In this document: positions 34,800-45,556 of the stretch, one piece after another
Position numbering within the stretch: the stretch's first letter is position 1
How the letters are laid out: every line of letters starts with the position of its first letter
Origin: Isoetes taiwanensis
Taxonomy: Eukaryota > Streptophyta > Lycopodiopsida > Isoetales > Isoetaceae
DNA: 64,000 nucleotides
Assembly: GCA_021234155.1 (NCBI GenBank)
Contig: JAJEKV010000521.1
Span: forward strand, 97,373 to 161,372
Direction of reading: 5' to 3'
Made by a program: the position numbers and the translations under genes
Notes under the pieces: generated by a model
Told to the model about the DNA's origin: nothing
The model's database searches: none
What the model saw: only the letters and a program-made list of their open reading frames with translations

Positions 34800-36050
34800 G
34801 CGTGAAAGATAATCCGAACAACATGAGATTTGCCACTTTATGAACGATTTCAAAAGGAGCAAATTTTGGAGAAGAAGGACCCAACGAGCAATGCGGCCCG
34901 TGGGCGTGGACTTGTTGATCAAATAGAGGAGTGCTTGGTGGTCCACAAAGAACTTGATTTGACTGCCCAAAAAGGTAATGACGGAAGCGTTGGACACGTA
35001 AAATGAGACCCAAAGCTTCACGCCCGGCGTAATAGTTGCGCCCGCCAGAAGTGAGTTTTCTACCGGGCGAAGCGATTTGGTTTGTCGGCAGCGATCATAT
35101 TCTTGAGAAAGAACAGCCCAATAGCAAACGCCGAGACATCGACATGAACGCGTGAAAGGGCTTGTCCCATTGAGGAGGAACAAGAACCGTGTTCGAGTAA
35201 GCAAAAAGCTTCACTGTTGGAAAGCAAACTTCCACCGGGAATTCCAAGCCCGTGGATTCGCCACACCGTGAGTTTATGAATGGGATCCGCAATGGCTGCA
35301 AACCCGTGTATGAAGGTGGAGTAATAATTGACCTTTCCCGTGAAAGAGCGTGTCTCCTTGATATTGGCCGGTGCTTGAGCCTTGAGCACACAAGCCCGAT
35401 TTTGGCGGGATCGGTGGTGATTCTCGCTTGGTCGACAACATGGCCCAACCGTAACACCGTAAGTGACGCAAAAGGTGCATTTCGTGATTGAGACTACGCT
35501 TAGGACTCATCACATTTTCGGAAGACGAGTTCCAATTTATCCAAATGGTCAGCCATGGAACCGTAGGCGAGAAGTCATCTTGAAAAATTTGCAAGAAGGG
35601 ATTTTCCTTCATGAAATCATGAAAACGAGAGCATGATGCGTTGAAACGTTGAAGGAGAGTTGGATAATCCAAAAGGAACCACCTTGTAGGCAAAAAGTGA
35701 CCCACGGGGTGGTGAAAGTGGTCTTGAGTTGATCGTAGTCTTTGATGGAGATCCGATTGTAGCCGAAAAACCATCCATAAAGGAGTACATCTCATGTCCA
35801 GCCACTTCTTCGAGAACTTGGTGCAGTGAAGGGAAGTGGAAAATGATCACGCCCGTGGCGATTGAGTTTCAGATAGTCCACATGCACGCCGGATCTTACC
35901 ATTGTGCTTAAGGGCAATGACGATGGGGCTCACCCATTGAGAATGTTTGACCTCATAGATCAAACCGCGCAAGCAAGGAGTTTGTCAATTTCCGCCTTGA
36001 CGCCGATCACGGTAATTAGGGTTGATTTTGTCTGCATCGTCGTTGCTACC
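34800..36050 (-). pseudogene. Reverse transcriptase and RNase H region of element C (fossil)
   Basis: RT pieces: HEMYSFMDGFSA and FAYKVVPFGLSNSPSTFQR (Athila/Tat-type palm blocks, about 35.85-35.6 kb), then INPKLTV-type connection. RNase H: HVDVSAFAIG (about 35.15 kb) and FFVDHQALLYLINKSTP (about 34.95 kb), the DNA/RNA-hybrid nuclease with its Asp-containing strand and the DHQAL block. The region is broken repeatedly. Confidence 0.82.
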
Positions 36051-36699
36051 ATCGGGTCGTGCATCGATTTGGTAGGAATGGTGAGTTCCCCAAGCTTTTG
36101 TTGATTCCCGAAGATCTTTGTAACTCCGTAAAAAATGTGTTTGAATTTTTGAAACATTTTGACGCCCCTGTTACGATAAGGAGCCGGAAGATTTGGCAGC
36201 AATGGGACAAAGTTGATTGTTGCCAACGTCCACAATCTCGACGGGGAGTCTGAATATGGGGTATTACTTCCGTATCACGGACAATGTGCAGGAGGTTGGA
36301 GCATAACGGATCGCGTGGCACTGCGTGGTGAAAAAGAGAGGTTGCTCGGTTTCATCTAGCGAGAGGTTGCTTCATGGCGGCGTGTACATCGCGGGAGTTG
36401 CGGGGAGGTTCAGCATCGAAAAGTGATCAACGCGTTGGATTGATTGCAAGGAGCCGTAGGGGTCAAGCAAGGCGACCCCACCGGGTCACGATCAAGAGTC
36501 ATTTCTCCCCAAGGATCAAAGATATTCGGGTAGGAGGACAGAGGCATACCGCAGTGGAGCCCGAACTTGATAAATATTCGAGCTTCTTCGAATCGGTTCC
36601 GAGAGAGGGTTCCGCGATTGTCAATGTAAATGATCCCGTTTTGTTTGCAAGTCCATGGTGGCATTGAGATGACCATCGGTGATGACTAATCGTCCGTGG

Positions 36700-37050
36700 C
36701 CCAAGAATGGATACTCTTTGCCCGGGCGGAGAAAAGGTCGCCTACCAAAGATTTCATAGTCACCGGATCGGGATTCTTTTCCAAACTCCAAATTCCATGG
36801 GAAAGCGGAGATCACCAATGTTGATGTGAAGAATAGGTGTGACGCCTTGAGGTCTCGTGGATATGGCCATTAGCCAATTTGATGTCATATGGGGCACGCG
36901 AAAGAGTTGTGTGATGCCCATTTGTTTGCGGAGTTTATCCGTGATGAGATTGACTGCGCTACCTCCATCGATTTGAACATGGTTGACTTGCTGATTTCCC
37001 ACCGTGGCATGGACCGGTGGGTGTAGAGGTATACGACCCCAACTAAAGCA
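36700..37050 (-). pseudogene. Retropepsin region of element C (fossil)
   Basis: VQIDGGSAVNLITDKL carries the active-site aspartate in the D-G-G/S form seen in Athila/Tat proteases (about 36.98 kb). The second block is FPMEFGVW and YEIFGRRPFLRPGKEY. It is broken. Confidence 0.72.
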
Positions 37051-37999
37051 GTTGGGAGTGGTAACTGGTCCTTGAGAGCGGGGAGAGAGTTTTAAAATGG
37101 TTGCCAAGCTTAAAGGAATTTTGATCTTGGCGAGCTCCTCTTGGAGTTCGAGAGGTACATGAGAAAAAGGATCTCTTTGGTTCCAATCGGTGCGGGGAGT
37201 GCGTGGGCAGGGAAGCAAAGAACTTTTTTGAGTAAGTCAACCTCGCTGCAATATTGGGATATGTCCGAGGCGTGGAGGTTGAGATGTTGAAGGGGTATCT
37301 TGTCTTTGTTGAGCTCTAGTGGTGGCATGAACATTTGCCAATGTGCGGCCTTCAGCAGCTTGCATGAGGTTCAAAATGCTTTGGCTTTTAACTTTGGGCA
37401 TGACATGTGGCATGAGCTTTTCCAAGTCAGGTGCAAAGTGAACCTTTTTTTCGCCCTCATGAGGAATGGTGTCAACCGCAGCGCGTTGCGTGCCATTACG
37501 AATAATAGTCAAGGGGACGGATGCCTTGGTGCGGCGTGAAACTAAACCAACCCAATTTGACTACTGGACCGGGAGGATTAAGTGCCCGAAAAATTTCCTC
37601 TTGGGCTTGTTGATCCAAGGTGAGGTTGATTTCTCGGAGCTGGTTGATAGCGTGAGTGCCGAGCGCTCTTGGTGGCTTCTTAAGAACTGGTCTCGGGCCT
37701 TGTTTGCCATTAGCAAGCCGAGTTGGTAAGCCGTGAGGCGGACCCGATGTGGTCCGATTTGTGCCGGAAGCCGCACTCGAACTTGTGGAAGTTGAGGACA
37801 CGCCGTGGTGGTATGACCCCATTCTTGACGGTGATAACACCGAGCTTTAGAAGGATCAAAAAGGAGGACGTTGGTTGGATCCCGTGGTTGGTCCCTGTTG
37901 GTTGATAGAGTTGGCGGGGGGCTGCACCAAGAGGTGGCTGGCGATAGTGCGATTGTTGCTGAGGTGTGGTTTGCACTTGATAAACCATTTTGTTGCGGA

Positions 38000-39050
38000 A
38001 CGGTGTGGGATGAGTGCGAGTGCACTCTTCCTCGCGGTGGCATGATTGCACATGTTGCATCGCTTGCAATGAGGCGGGCCATTGGTGGAGTTGCACTCAT
38101 TTGCCAAATGGCCTTGGTATTTGCAAATATGGCACAGATTTGACCTGCTACTGTGGATTAGCGTGTTGAGGCTGAACAACCGTTTGTGGAACCATGACAG
38201 TGGAATGAACGGAGCTCTTGAAGAGCCACGCCCGGGAGGAAACATTGACGGAGTGATTGACATAGGTCGATAGCCTGCCCAAAGTTTTGGACGCAGTATT
38301 GATCATGAGTCGAATAGCGGGAGGAAGTCCTTGGAGAAACCGGACCAAAACCGGCTCGTGTAGGGTACTCCTTGAGCTTACTTAGCGTAATGTGAAGTCG
38401 ATCCATAAAATCCGAGGCGCTTTCGTGGGCTCTTGTTGAAGTTCATTGAGTTGCTTGAGATGAAGTTGATCATCATCCGTGGGTCCCAGAATGAGACGTA
38501 AAAGCAAAGGCGCATTTCGGACCCGATCTTGTTTCCAATGGCTTTTGTTGGACATGAGCCATTGATGAGGAGAGCTACCAGGTGGTGGAAAAGATGTGGA
38601 ATTTCAGTTGAGGTTGCGCGTGACCATTTAGGACAGCTAGAGCCTCAAATTCTTCCATGTGGGCCTGAGCACTTTGGTCTAACGGTTTGCCTTTCGTGTT
38701 GCCAAAGGTGGGATAAGTCAGTTTCAGAGTCTGAAAGGTAGATGTGAAAGTGCTTTGGGTCTGGACAGAACAAAGATAGTGAGGATATTGAGGTTGAGGT
38801 GGATGTGGCATTGTGCCCGAAGGACCTCGATGAAGGGGTGATCGCGGTTGAGAAACTGAAGTAGCTGGAGCATTGGTTTTGAGATCTGTAAGGTTGTAAA
38901 CAGGAAGAGCAGTGGGAAACGTAGGGAAAGGATATTCCTGGGTAGGCGCAAAGGAGACATGTGGATAGCCATGCCCACCCGGGGGAGATGATGGTTGCGG
39001 GGAAGAGGCGCATGGCCCAAGAATGATGATGGATGTAGGCATGTTCGGGG
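38000..39050 (-). pseudogene. gag region of element C (fossil)
   Basis: It starts near MPTSIILGPCASSPQPSSPP (about 39.04 kb), with a proline-rich N-terminus and GKPLDQSAQAHMEEFEALAV in the middle. A CCHC knuckle, CHICKYQGHLANEC, lies at about 38.14-38.09 kb. Element D holds the same blocks. The capsid core is too decayed to define. Confidence 0.7.
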
Positions 39051-39381
39051 GTGTGAAAGTACGGTTGAGAAGGTTGAGCCCGATAAGGCTCCCGGATAGT
39101 GATGAGGGGACCGAGGTTGTGAGCAATGTTTGCACGCTTGGGGCGGGAACGGGACGTAGACCGACACGAGGGGTGGGTGGCGCGGACCGAGCCCCTAGAC
39201 CAAGATGGCCTCCCCTATGTCATAAGCAGATCCATACATGTCGCCAACGGGCTTTCCGATGCCGATGGCGCCTGCCAGAGGCCGCTCGAGAAAGGAGTTC
39301 TTCCGGCGTGAAATTACAGATGCATACATGGCGGCTTATGTAAGAAAGTAGGATAAAATCGCATCCCGGCAATGCAAATGC

Positions 39382-39962
39382 TGTTTGGGGTTCCGGGTTC
39401 GAACTCCCCGAAGACACCCTCCGGTGGAGGACCCGTGGATCTAACAGAGAGTCCGGGACTATGTCGATTGGGATTTGCAAGAAGAGAAGAAAAGAGAGAA
39501 GAGTAACAATTGAGAGAAAGATGATAAGCTTCCTTGATATCAATGATGAGAATACATGAGCTCTCTAATAGAGAGAAAACCGGAAAGGAGACAAGACTCA
39601 AAACTCCTCTAAAAAACTTATGTGCTAACTCTACTCATATATATAGTACAATGGCCTTGGGCCCAATATAGACACTCGACCGATCTCGGTGTCGACTCGA
39701 AGGAGGCCCGATTTGAGGAATGTTGGCGGTGCCTCTTGAAGTGCCTAGAATCACGCTGACGCCGACGCTGGCGGTGACGGGCCGCCACTTGTCCGAAGCG
39801 GCGCCTCTTGTTGACGCTACGGGCTTTGATCGTGGTTCTGGCTGCTTGGCCTTCAAGGAGCCTTGGATGTCCTGACCCGCGGGTCGACCGAGGGATCCTT
39901 GAGCTTGACCTCGTCTCGTCAGAGGCATGAATAGTCCTGTACCAGGAGGCACAGGACTAACA
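39382..39962 (-). repeat. 5' LTR of element C
   Basis: 581 bp. In element sense it starts TGTTAGTCC and ends CCCCAAACA. It is paired with 28903-29493 and followed by the CTTGG target duplication on its outer side. Confidence 0.88.
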
Positions 39963-40264
39963 CTTGGATCGTATGTTTTCTCACAAAAAACTTCCTATTC
40001 TGCCATTTTTGCTGCTCAAAACCTTGTCATAGCCATGGCGCTAAATTCCTGCTTTGTTTTTGCACTTCGATGTTTTATCCGAGGGCTCCCCTGCAAGAAA
40101 ACAACGAACTGGATTTTGAAGCTTTGGGACTATGAGAATCCCCGAGCTGGAGCTCACATCCGGCTCGCCTCCTTTTTTTCTTGGTTTTCTTGAATGGCAA
40201 TCCCCTGCGCCATAACCGAGCAGGACAAAAAAAATTATGACGGCTCCCCAACTTCCATGTTGTC

Positions 40265-40445
40265 GGGGAATGGAAGAGGGTTCCCTTTTTCGGTTTGGAA
40301 GGGACCCGCTCCCGGCTAATGCCGGTCGCAGGGCCCTCCTTCCAAACCGGAAAAGGGTCCCCTCATTCCATTCCCCTATACATCAATGTTAATTATTAAA
40401 ATCCAAGTGGAGAAAAAACAAGATGCTAACGCATCAATGGGTTGC
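40265..40445 (+). repeat. Hairpin element with conserved end motif (copy 2)
   Basis: 40265-40376 is a palindrome of about 110 bases: GGGGAATGGAAGAGGGTTCC pairs with GGGTCCCCTCATTCCATTCCCC, with CGGTTTGGAAGG/CCTTCCAAACCG inside. At 40412-40445 follows the motif shared with 11948-11980. After the motif a short inverted repeat (ACGCATCAATGG ... CCATTGATGCGT) is formed with 40453-40464. Confidence 0.55.
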
Positions 40446-40661
40446 CCTTTAGAGGAGCCATTGATGCGTGCGCAATTACACACTTGGCAAACTGAAAACA
40501 ACTAATTACTCCTGCAGAACAGCATGTGGCTGCTTGTAAAAGCCAAGCCTTAGAATTCCAAACCTTGGCATGTAGATCAGTCTGTTGCTTATTAGACAAA
40601 GGCCTAAGGTAATCCCTGGCAGCTTGCTCAACAAATCTGTCCTTCATGGATACTCTAATGT

Positions 40662-40683
40662 AAAAAAAAAAAAAAAAAAAAAA
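40662..40683 (+). repeat. Poly(A) run, 22 bases
   Basis: An uninterrupted A run. It could be the tail of a retroposed sequence lying to its left (LINE/SINE type), but no such body was identified. Confidence 0.6.
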
Positions 40684-41162
40684 CAATGCTATCTAGCAAA
40701 TCATTATATGTTTGTTATTAAGTGGTTGGAGTTGTGCTCTGCTCATAAAAACTGGGCTTCTAAGCTGTTGGCAGCTCCTTATGGTATTTATAAGATAAAC
40801 ATGTGCCTTTTGTGCCATCATCTCTAATCTATCTAAACACGGCGGCTAGAACGTGATGAAGTTAATCATATGTTCCTGATTAAATCCGAGCATGATGCAT
40901 TTGTTTTAGAATTTCAACTTAATTATATCCTAATATACTGCCTGATTGTAACATTAAATTTTATGCTATGTTCATGATAATTAAGATGACTTCACAAAAA
41001 AAATTTATATAGATCTTAGAAGATCTGTCATGTTCAGACACTATAGAAGGCATTCAACCTTCCAAGAAGTAATTTGAGAAGATCTACCAGGCCAGCAAAG
41101 CAAGTTCTGTGTAATAGCCTACAAGGGCCTTAAATATTTGAAAGCTTTTCTGAATACGTTAA

Positions 41163-42744
41163 TGTGACGTTCCAGCATAATATACGCTTCCAATACGTAT
41201 ATTATACTGCCACGTCACACGTACATGTCACGAATGACATGTACTTGAGAGCAGGATAACGTTGCACCTAGGAGCTAAAGGTTGCACCTAGGGGGCAACC
41301 TTGGATGTTGGGTCTGTAATTAAACATACACAACAAAAGGTCCCTTGTTCATCCATTTCCAAATGGCTTAAAGCCATTTGTCCATGTGGATGCCCTAACC
41401 TAGATATGGTCTATATAAGGGCTAAAACCCTAGACCCTAGCTTTCCTTTCATTTTGCCAATTAGGGTTTTCTAGAGCTTCCTTCCTTTTTCGCATTTAGG
41501 ATTCCCTTGGGCCCATTCGGCCAAGGTAGGACTCGAAATCGCATTGCCAGGCTCCGAAAAGCCGGATTTGCACAACAGGTTGTTGAGTAGCAGCTGTCTT
41601 CGGCAAGATCAGGAGGATGGACGCCTTCCGAGGATCAGGAGCGAACCAAGGAGCAGGTATCTAGTTGTTCTGTTGTGCAAAACCGTCTTTGGGCGTGGCA
41701 ATATGCCGATTTAGTATGTTAGATCATCTCCAGAAGCCTTGTAGATCCCTAGATCTGATACTCTAACGAACGAACCTAACATTGGATGTTAAGTAGATAA
41801 GATTGATGCGATTCTCTATTTCTGTTCTGTGATATTGCATGTATTCCACTCTGTGACCTCCTTGTATTGGGAAGGGGGGTAGAGACCTAAAGGCTGTGTA
41901 GTAGATGCTCCTAGCATAGCACCTTAGTTCCCAAGTATTTGCGGCCCGTGCACAGGAGCCCACCTGACTGGGGGTGAAGGGGCAAGGCCGGTTGATAAGG
42001 AGGAACTTGTCTCATCGCGGACTGTCCCCTCTGGTAGTAAAGCCTATCTGGGGTCTCTGCTGGCTAGGCTTAATGGTTTGTCACTGCGTGTGGGCAAGGC
42101 ATGAGCTCGACACTCGTGGGGTGGTGAATATGACCTTCCGGTGAGTTCAAGTCGAATAAGGGCGGTGGCCCCTCTAGCCGCTGGGATGAGCATGGATGCC
42201 TCGGAGGAGAGGCAACTCTCTTCCCGCCTCATCGGGGCTGGGGAGATGCAACCCGGTAGTAGTAGCCCCTTTGGCTATTCTTGGGAAGGCTACGGTCAAG
42301 TCCCAACACTTTTCACCTACCGCAAAGTGTGCACGCGGGAGGGGCGGATGGAGTGGACTACCCTAAGCCATGTTCTATGCCAGCCAAATCCATTGCCATG
42401 AATTTGCCCGCAATGAACTCGGAGACCCGGGTCGGGCCATCCCCTTGAGTCCCGAGCCCCGGTAGGAACTCCCCTTGTTATTGTTGCTATGAAGGTATTG
42501 TTATCTCTGTGATGTTGCTATCTCTATGGTGATTGTATATTGTTAGTTGTGCTCACGTTTGTTTATTCACGCTTCCGCAGATAGGTCGACCTGATGGAAG
42601 ACGGGTGAATGACACATCCACTCTTCCCTTGCTGGCTCTGCCCCATGGGAGTAGAGAGTCGGTGGATGGCCCCGTCGAGGCCGCCGGGGAAATCCTCCTT
42701 CGAATAATGATGCGGGCATCGTATAAGGAGTAGGGGACGTCACA
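41163..42744 (+). repeat. LTR of element B
   Basis: About 1582 bp with 8-bp inverted termini (TGTGACGT...ACGTCACA). An LTR TATA box is seen at 41412-41419 (TATATAAG), followed by GGGCTAAAACCC. It corresponds to the LTR of element A. Confidence 0.87.
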
Positions 42745-42745
42745 G

Positions 42746-42757
42746 TGGTATCAGAGC
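42746..42757 (+). promoter_or_regulatory. Primer-binding site of element B (initiator tRNA-Met)
   Basis: TGGTATCAGAGC starts two bases after the LTR end, as in element A. Confidence 0.9.
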
Positions 42758-42959
42758 ATGATCTTGGCACCCAAGATCGAGCACTGGCCAATTTTCCCTT
42801 AGGATTAACAGTAGATTCGAGCCTTGGGGTATAGCCACCCAAGCAAGAACTTCGAGAAATTGGGAAAATTTTTCCAATTTTGGGTTAGAACATAGCTCTA
42901 TGCTAGATTGCTAGTGAAGTGTAGCATCACCCAACCTAAATTGTCAAAAAAGCAGGCCA

Positions 42960-43244
42960 CCCCTCACAGAGTGCGCCCAGGCCCATTCGGTTTGCAATCC
43001 AAACTGAACCAGGCGCACTGTGTGAGTGGTTGACCTCCGTTGACCTAATTAGATGTACAAATTAATTAAACTAATAGTATACTTTAGTTTATCCCCTTAG
43101 TTCTAGCTAGGTTTGTATTTTATGGCACTAAGAAAATCCCTTTGAATTATAAAATAGCCTCAAAAACAGTTGACCCCTCACAGAGTGCGCCCAGACTCAT
43201 TCGATTGGTAATCCAATCTGGCCCAGGCGCACTGTGCGAGTGGT
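42960..43244 (+). repeat. Hairpin array 1 of element B (two units, 214-bp period)
   Basis: Units at 42960-43029 and 43174-43244: left arm CCCCTCACAGAGTGCGCCC, right arm GGCGCACTGTG-GAGTGGT. Between them lies a second palindrome whose sequence differs from A (GGTTTGCAATCC...), although the overall fold is kept. Confidence 0.85.
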
Positions 43245-43336
43245 GGATGTTTTAGGGTATAGTACAACCCAAATAAACGTCTCATATCTTCGCTAATGTC
43301 CCAGTTTTCTTTTCCTCCATATGAATTGCAGGTCCC

Positions 43337-43365
43337 AACCCTAAATCCCACCTCCCTATAAATAG
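43337..43365 (+). promoter_or_regulatory. Promoter-like unit before ORF1 of element B
   Basis: A telo-box (AACCCTAAA, 43337-43345) and TATAAATAG (43357-43365) lie 110 bp before ATG 43467. Confidence 0.6.
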
Positions 43366-43466
43366 AATTTTAGGGTTTCTATTGTATCCCCCTCCATTCC
43401 CGGAGAACAGCTCGCCCAAGAGGACGATCTTCAGGCGCCAGAGTTCGAAACTCGTCAAACAAAAGC

Positions 43467-44663
43467 ATGGCACGAACGAAACAAACCGCACGCAAGGTTA
43501 TGCCACCCGGTTATGTGAGCGCCCAGAGCGGGTCGTCCATTGTTTAAGGGCCCAAACAAGACAAGCGACGTCGAAGAGGAGGCACTGTGAGAACCACCTA
43601 ACCCTAACCCTCAAGAGCAGGAATGTATCGAAAGCAAAATTTTGACCGGGAGATGGACGCCGGGCGGAAGAATTGAGAAGGGAGCCTGAGAGGGAGATTT
43701 TCTGGGATGACGAGGAACCAGCCAAACCAAAGAAGGCTTAAGAGGAAAAAGAGAGGAAGGCCAGTCAAGAAATCAAATGAAAGGCCGCAAAAAAAAAAAA
43801 GAGGAGCCAACTTTAAAAAGGAGGGAGGAGAAGAAACGTAAGAGGGAAGAAAGGGAGTAAAGCGCAAAAAGAGGAGCTGAGAGGGTGAGAGAGAGAGAAA
43901 GGCAAGGACCCGGGAGGAGCCGGGCGAAGAAACCAAAGAAGAAGAAGACGGCCATAGGAGTGACCATACGGGAGCCGATCCCGAAGCCCCATCATCTCCG
44001 CCCGACCAATCACGAGGGGGAGGGAGGATACGACCGGGCGGAAGGTTCGACCTTCAACCCAGCCACGGAGGTCGAAGACCTTAGTAACCAATGCACCGCC
44101 TCTACCCTAGGTGGTCGTCAAGCACCCCGCCGATAACACCAAGAAACCGAGGTCGCTAAAGGGAGTCGCTTTTGTTGAAACAGACTTGAAGTACCGAAGG
44201 AGTTGAAGGAGTACACTTCGTATTACGAAATGTAACTAAGAATACCCAAGTATTATGAAGAACATGTGGTGAAGATCATCGAGGGAGGTCGGCCGAAGAA
44301 AAGAAACACGCTGAAGCCACCACCGAACCGCCAACCCTCCTCCAAGAAGCCGTATTATGAAGAGGCGGGCGGACTAAAAATTCGCGAGGGCGCCCAAGAA
44401 ATTAAGCACTTCCAGCAGAGCTATGGCTTCCCTCATCCCCGTGAGCCCCTTTGCACGCCTTAACGAGGGAGATTTTTGCGGTGAGTTCGACCGACTAAAC
44501 GAAGTCACGACTCCACATGCCGCTTGCATTACAGAGGCGCCGAAAAAGCACATCGACAAAGACTTCAAAAGACTACATTGCGTGTGCTCAGCATGCCAAA
44601 AGAGTAACTTGTATGCCCAAAGATATCAGGCTAGCTCAGTATATTAAGAAGGAACCCTTTTGA
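43467..44663 (+). pseudogene. ORF1 of element B: histone H3-tail and H3-fold derived protein (fossil)
   Basis: The ORF opens at ATG 43467 with MARTKQTARK, identical to the first ten codons of canonical histone H3 (tail residues 1-9, including Lys4 and Lys9), then diverges (VMPPGYVS). A long K/R/E-rich linker region follows. Near the end separate pieces of the H3 fold are still visible: QEIKHFQQSYG (alphaN), SPFARLN (alpha1 start) and, just before the stop at 44661-44663, codons for HAKRVTCMPKDIRLA (loop 2 to alpha3). The K4/K9 tail is the docking site for PHD, chromo and similar reader domains in real H3; that this protein used them is inference. The ORF is broken in several places, more than the copy in A within the fold. 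Confidence 0.85.
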
Positions 44664-44796
44664 ACTGTTGTAAATAACCTTTTCTCTAGTATAAGTTTGT
44701 AGTTTGATAAATTAATCGAGTGTAAGTAGGATGCATTACCGAATTCTGTATTTAGAAAATAGTAAATTTGGAACAAAACCAAGCATTTTGGTCCTA

Positions 44797-45275
44797 CCCC
44801 TCACAGAGTGCGTCCCAACCAGTTCGGTTTGCAAACCGACTCTGCCCTGGCGCATTGTGTGAGTGGTCGAGCGTGGTTTGCTGTCAAATCTTGTCTGAAT
44901 GCAGAAAGTAGGTATGCCATTCGACTCAGCTCACTCTAATTAGTAGGAATTGGCCCCTAGTTTGTCAAAACTGGCCAACTATTAGCCAAATGGAGCTCCA
45001 CCCCTCACAGAGTGCGCCTAGACCCATTTGGTTTGGAATCCGAACCTACCCCGGCGCACTGTGTGAGTGGTCGACCCCAATCTAGCCCAAAACTTACCCA
45101 AATGAGGCGAGTAGAGGCTCAATCCCGACTATCTCAAGGAGATATCCAGGATTATACCCTTAGTTCTCCAAATTAGCATCATTATTGACCTAGATAGGAG
45201 CCCACCCCTCACAGAGTGCGCCCGAACCGATTCGGTTTCCAAACCGATCCGACCCTGGCGCACTGTGTGAGTAGT
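44797..45275 (+). repeat. Hairpin array 2 of element B (three units, 204-bp period)
   Basis: Units at 44797-44867, 45001-45071 and 45205-45275, exactly 204 bp apart. Arms are CCCCTCACAGAGTGCG and TGGCGCA-TGTGTGAGT. An inner palindrome (TTCGGTTTGCAAACCGA in the first unit) tips the stem. One unit more than in element A. Confidence 0.87.
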
Positions 45276-45437
45276 CACGCTCAAATTGACCCAAATTGCC
45301 CTTGGACGAACCAAAATTATTGTCTAGAGACCCTTAGAATTATTCACAAGCTCAGGTAACCTATGAATTATACCTCTAGACCCCAGAAATTCAGAGAACT
45401 GCAAACCTAAAATTTTCCCAAAAATTAGGGTTTTGCC

Positions 45438-45445
45438 TATAAATG
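45438..45445 (+). promoter_or_regulatory. Promoter-like TATA box before ORF2 of element B
   Basis: TATAAATG lies 119 bp before ATG 45557 and is preceded by AATTAGGGTTTTGCC, the same context as the ORF2 promoter of element A. Confidence 0.55.
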
Positions 45446-45556
45446 GAACCCCAAGTGTCACTTGCGCCTTACACCCTCGCTCTCTGCTCCAAGCCGATTT
45501 CTCAGGTCCTTAGGGCGCTTTCCCATCTGTCTATCATCCCCAGTTCCTCAAAGATC

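Larger units (their letters stand above)
28903..39962 (-). mobile_element. Element C: full-length Ty3/Gypsy (Athila/Tat-like) retrotransposon
   Basis: About 11.06 kb on the minus strand, bounded by two LTRs (39962-39382 and 29493-28903) and a 5-bp target duplication CTTGG, so it inserted as a unit and has not lost its ends. In its own 5' to 3' order it holds gag with zinc knuckle (about 39.05-38.0 kb), retropepsin (37.05-36.7), reverse transcriptase (36.05-35.3), RNase H (35.26-34.8), integrase (34.7-33.43) and a further region of about 3.9 kb before the 3' LTR with an additional ORF. RT blocks such as MYSFMDGFSA and VPFGLSNSPSTFQRIML are those of the Athila/Tat group. It is inactive, with many breaks. 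The LTRs differ by perhaps a tenth by eye, so it is not very recent. Confidence 0.9.
39968..41162. other. Spacer between elements C and B
   Basis: No supported gene. It contains the second hairpin element and a poly(A) run. A minus-strand frame near 40650-40430 (KDRFVEQAARDYLRPLSNKQ) reads like protein but has no recognised family and ends inside the hairpin-associated motif. Confidence 0.4.

Noticed and set aside
29600-36300. Many + strand frames across element C
   Set aside because: They are shadows of the minus-strand gag-pol and 3' ORF of element C. None carries an independent motif.
39395-39420. GGTTCGAAC-type block as a tRNA gene
   Set aside because: It lies at the inner end of the element C LTR, and no anticodon or D arm can be drawn.
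40426-40686. Minus-strand 86-codon frame ending at the poly(A) run
   Set aside because: Part of it is translated poly(A) and part overlaps the hairpin-associated motif. No family is recognised, so it is not called a gene.
43467-44663. The H3-like ORF as an ordinary host histone gene
   Set aside because: It sits between an LTR/primer site and ORF2 in two separate elements, has a linker of more than 200 codons, and lacks the residues after Lys9 of the canonical tail.
42960-45275. Regularly spaced repeats resembling a CRISPR array or tRNA-like cluster
   Set aside because: Units are about 70-bp palindromes with 130-bp related spacers inside a plant LTR element. The spacers are not unique sequences and no tRNA fold is present.
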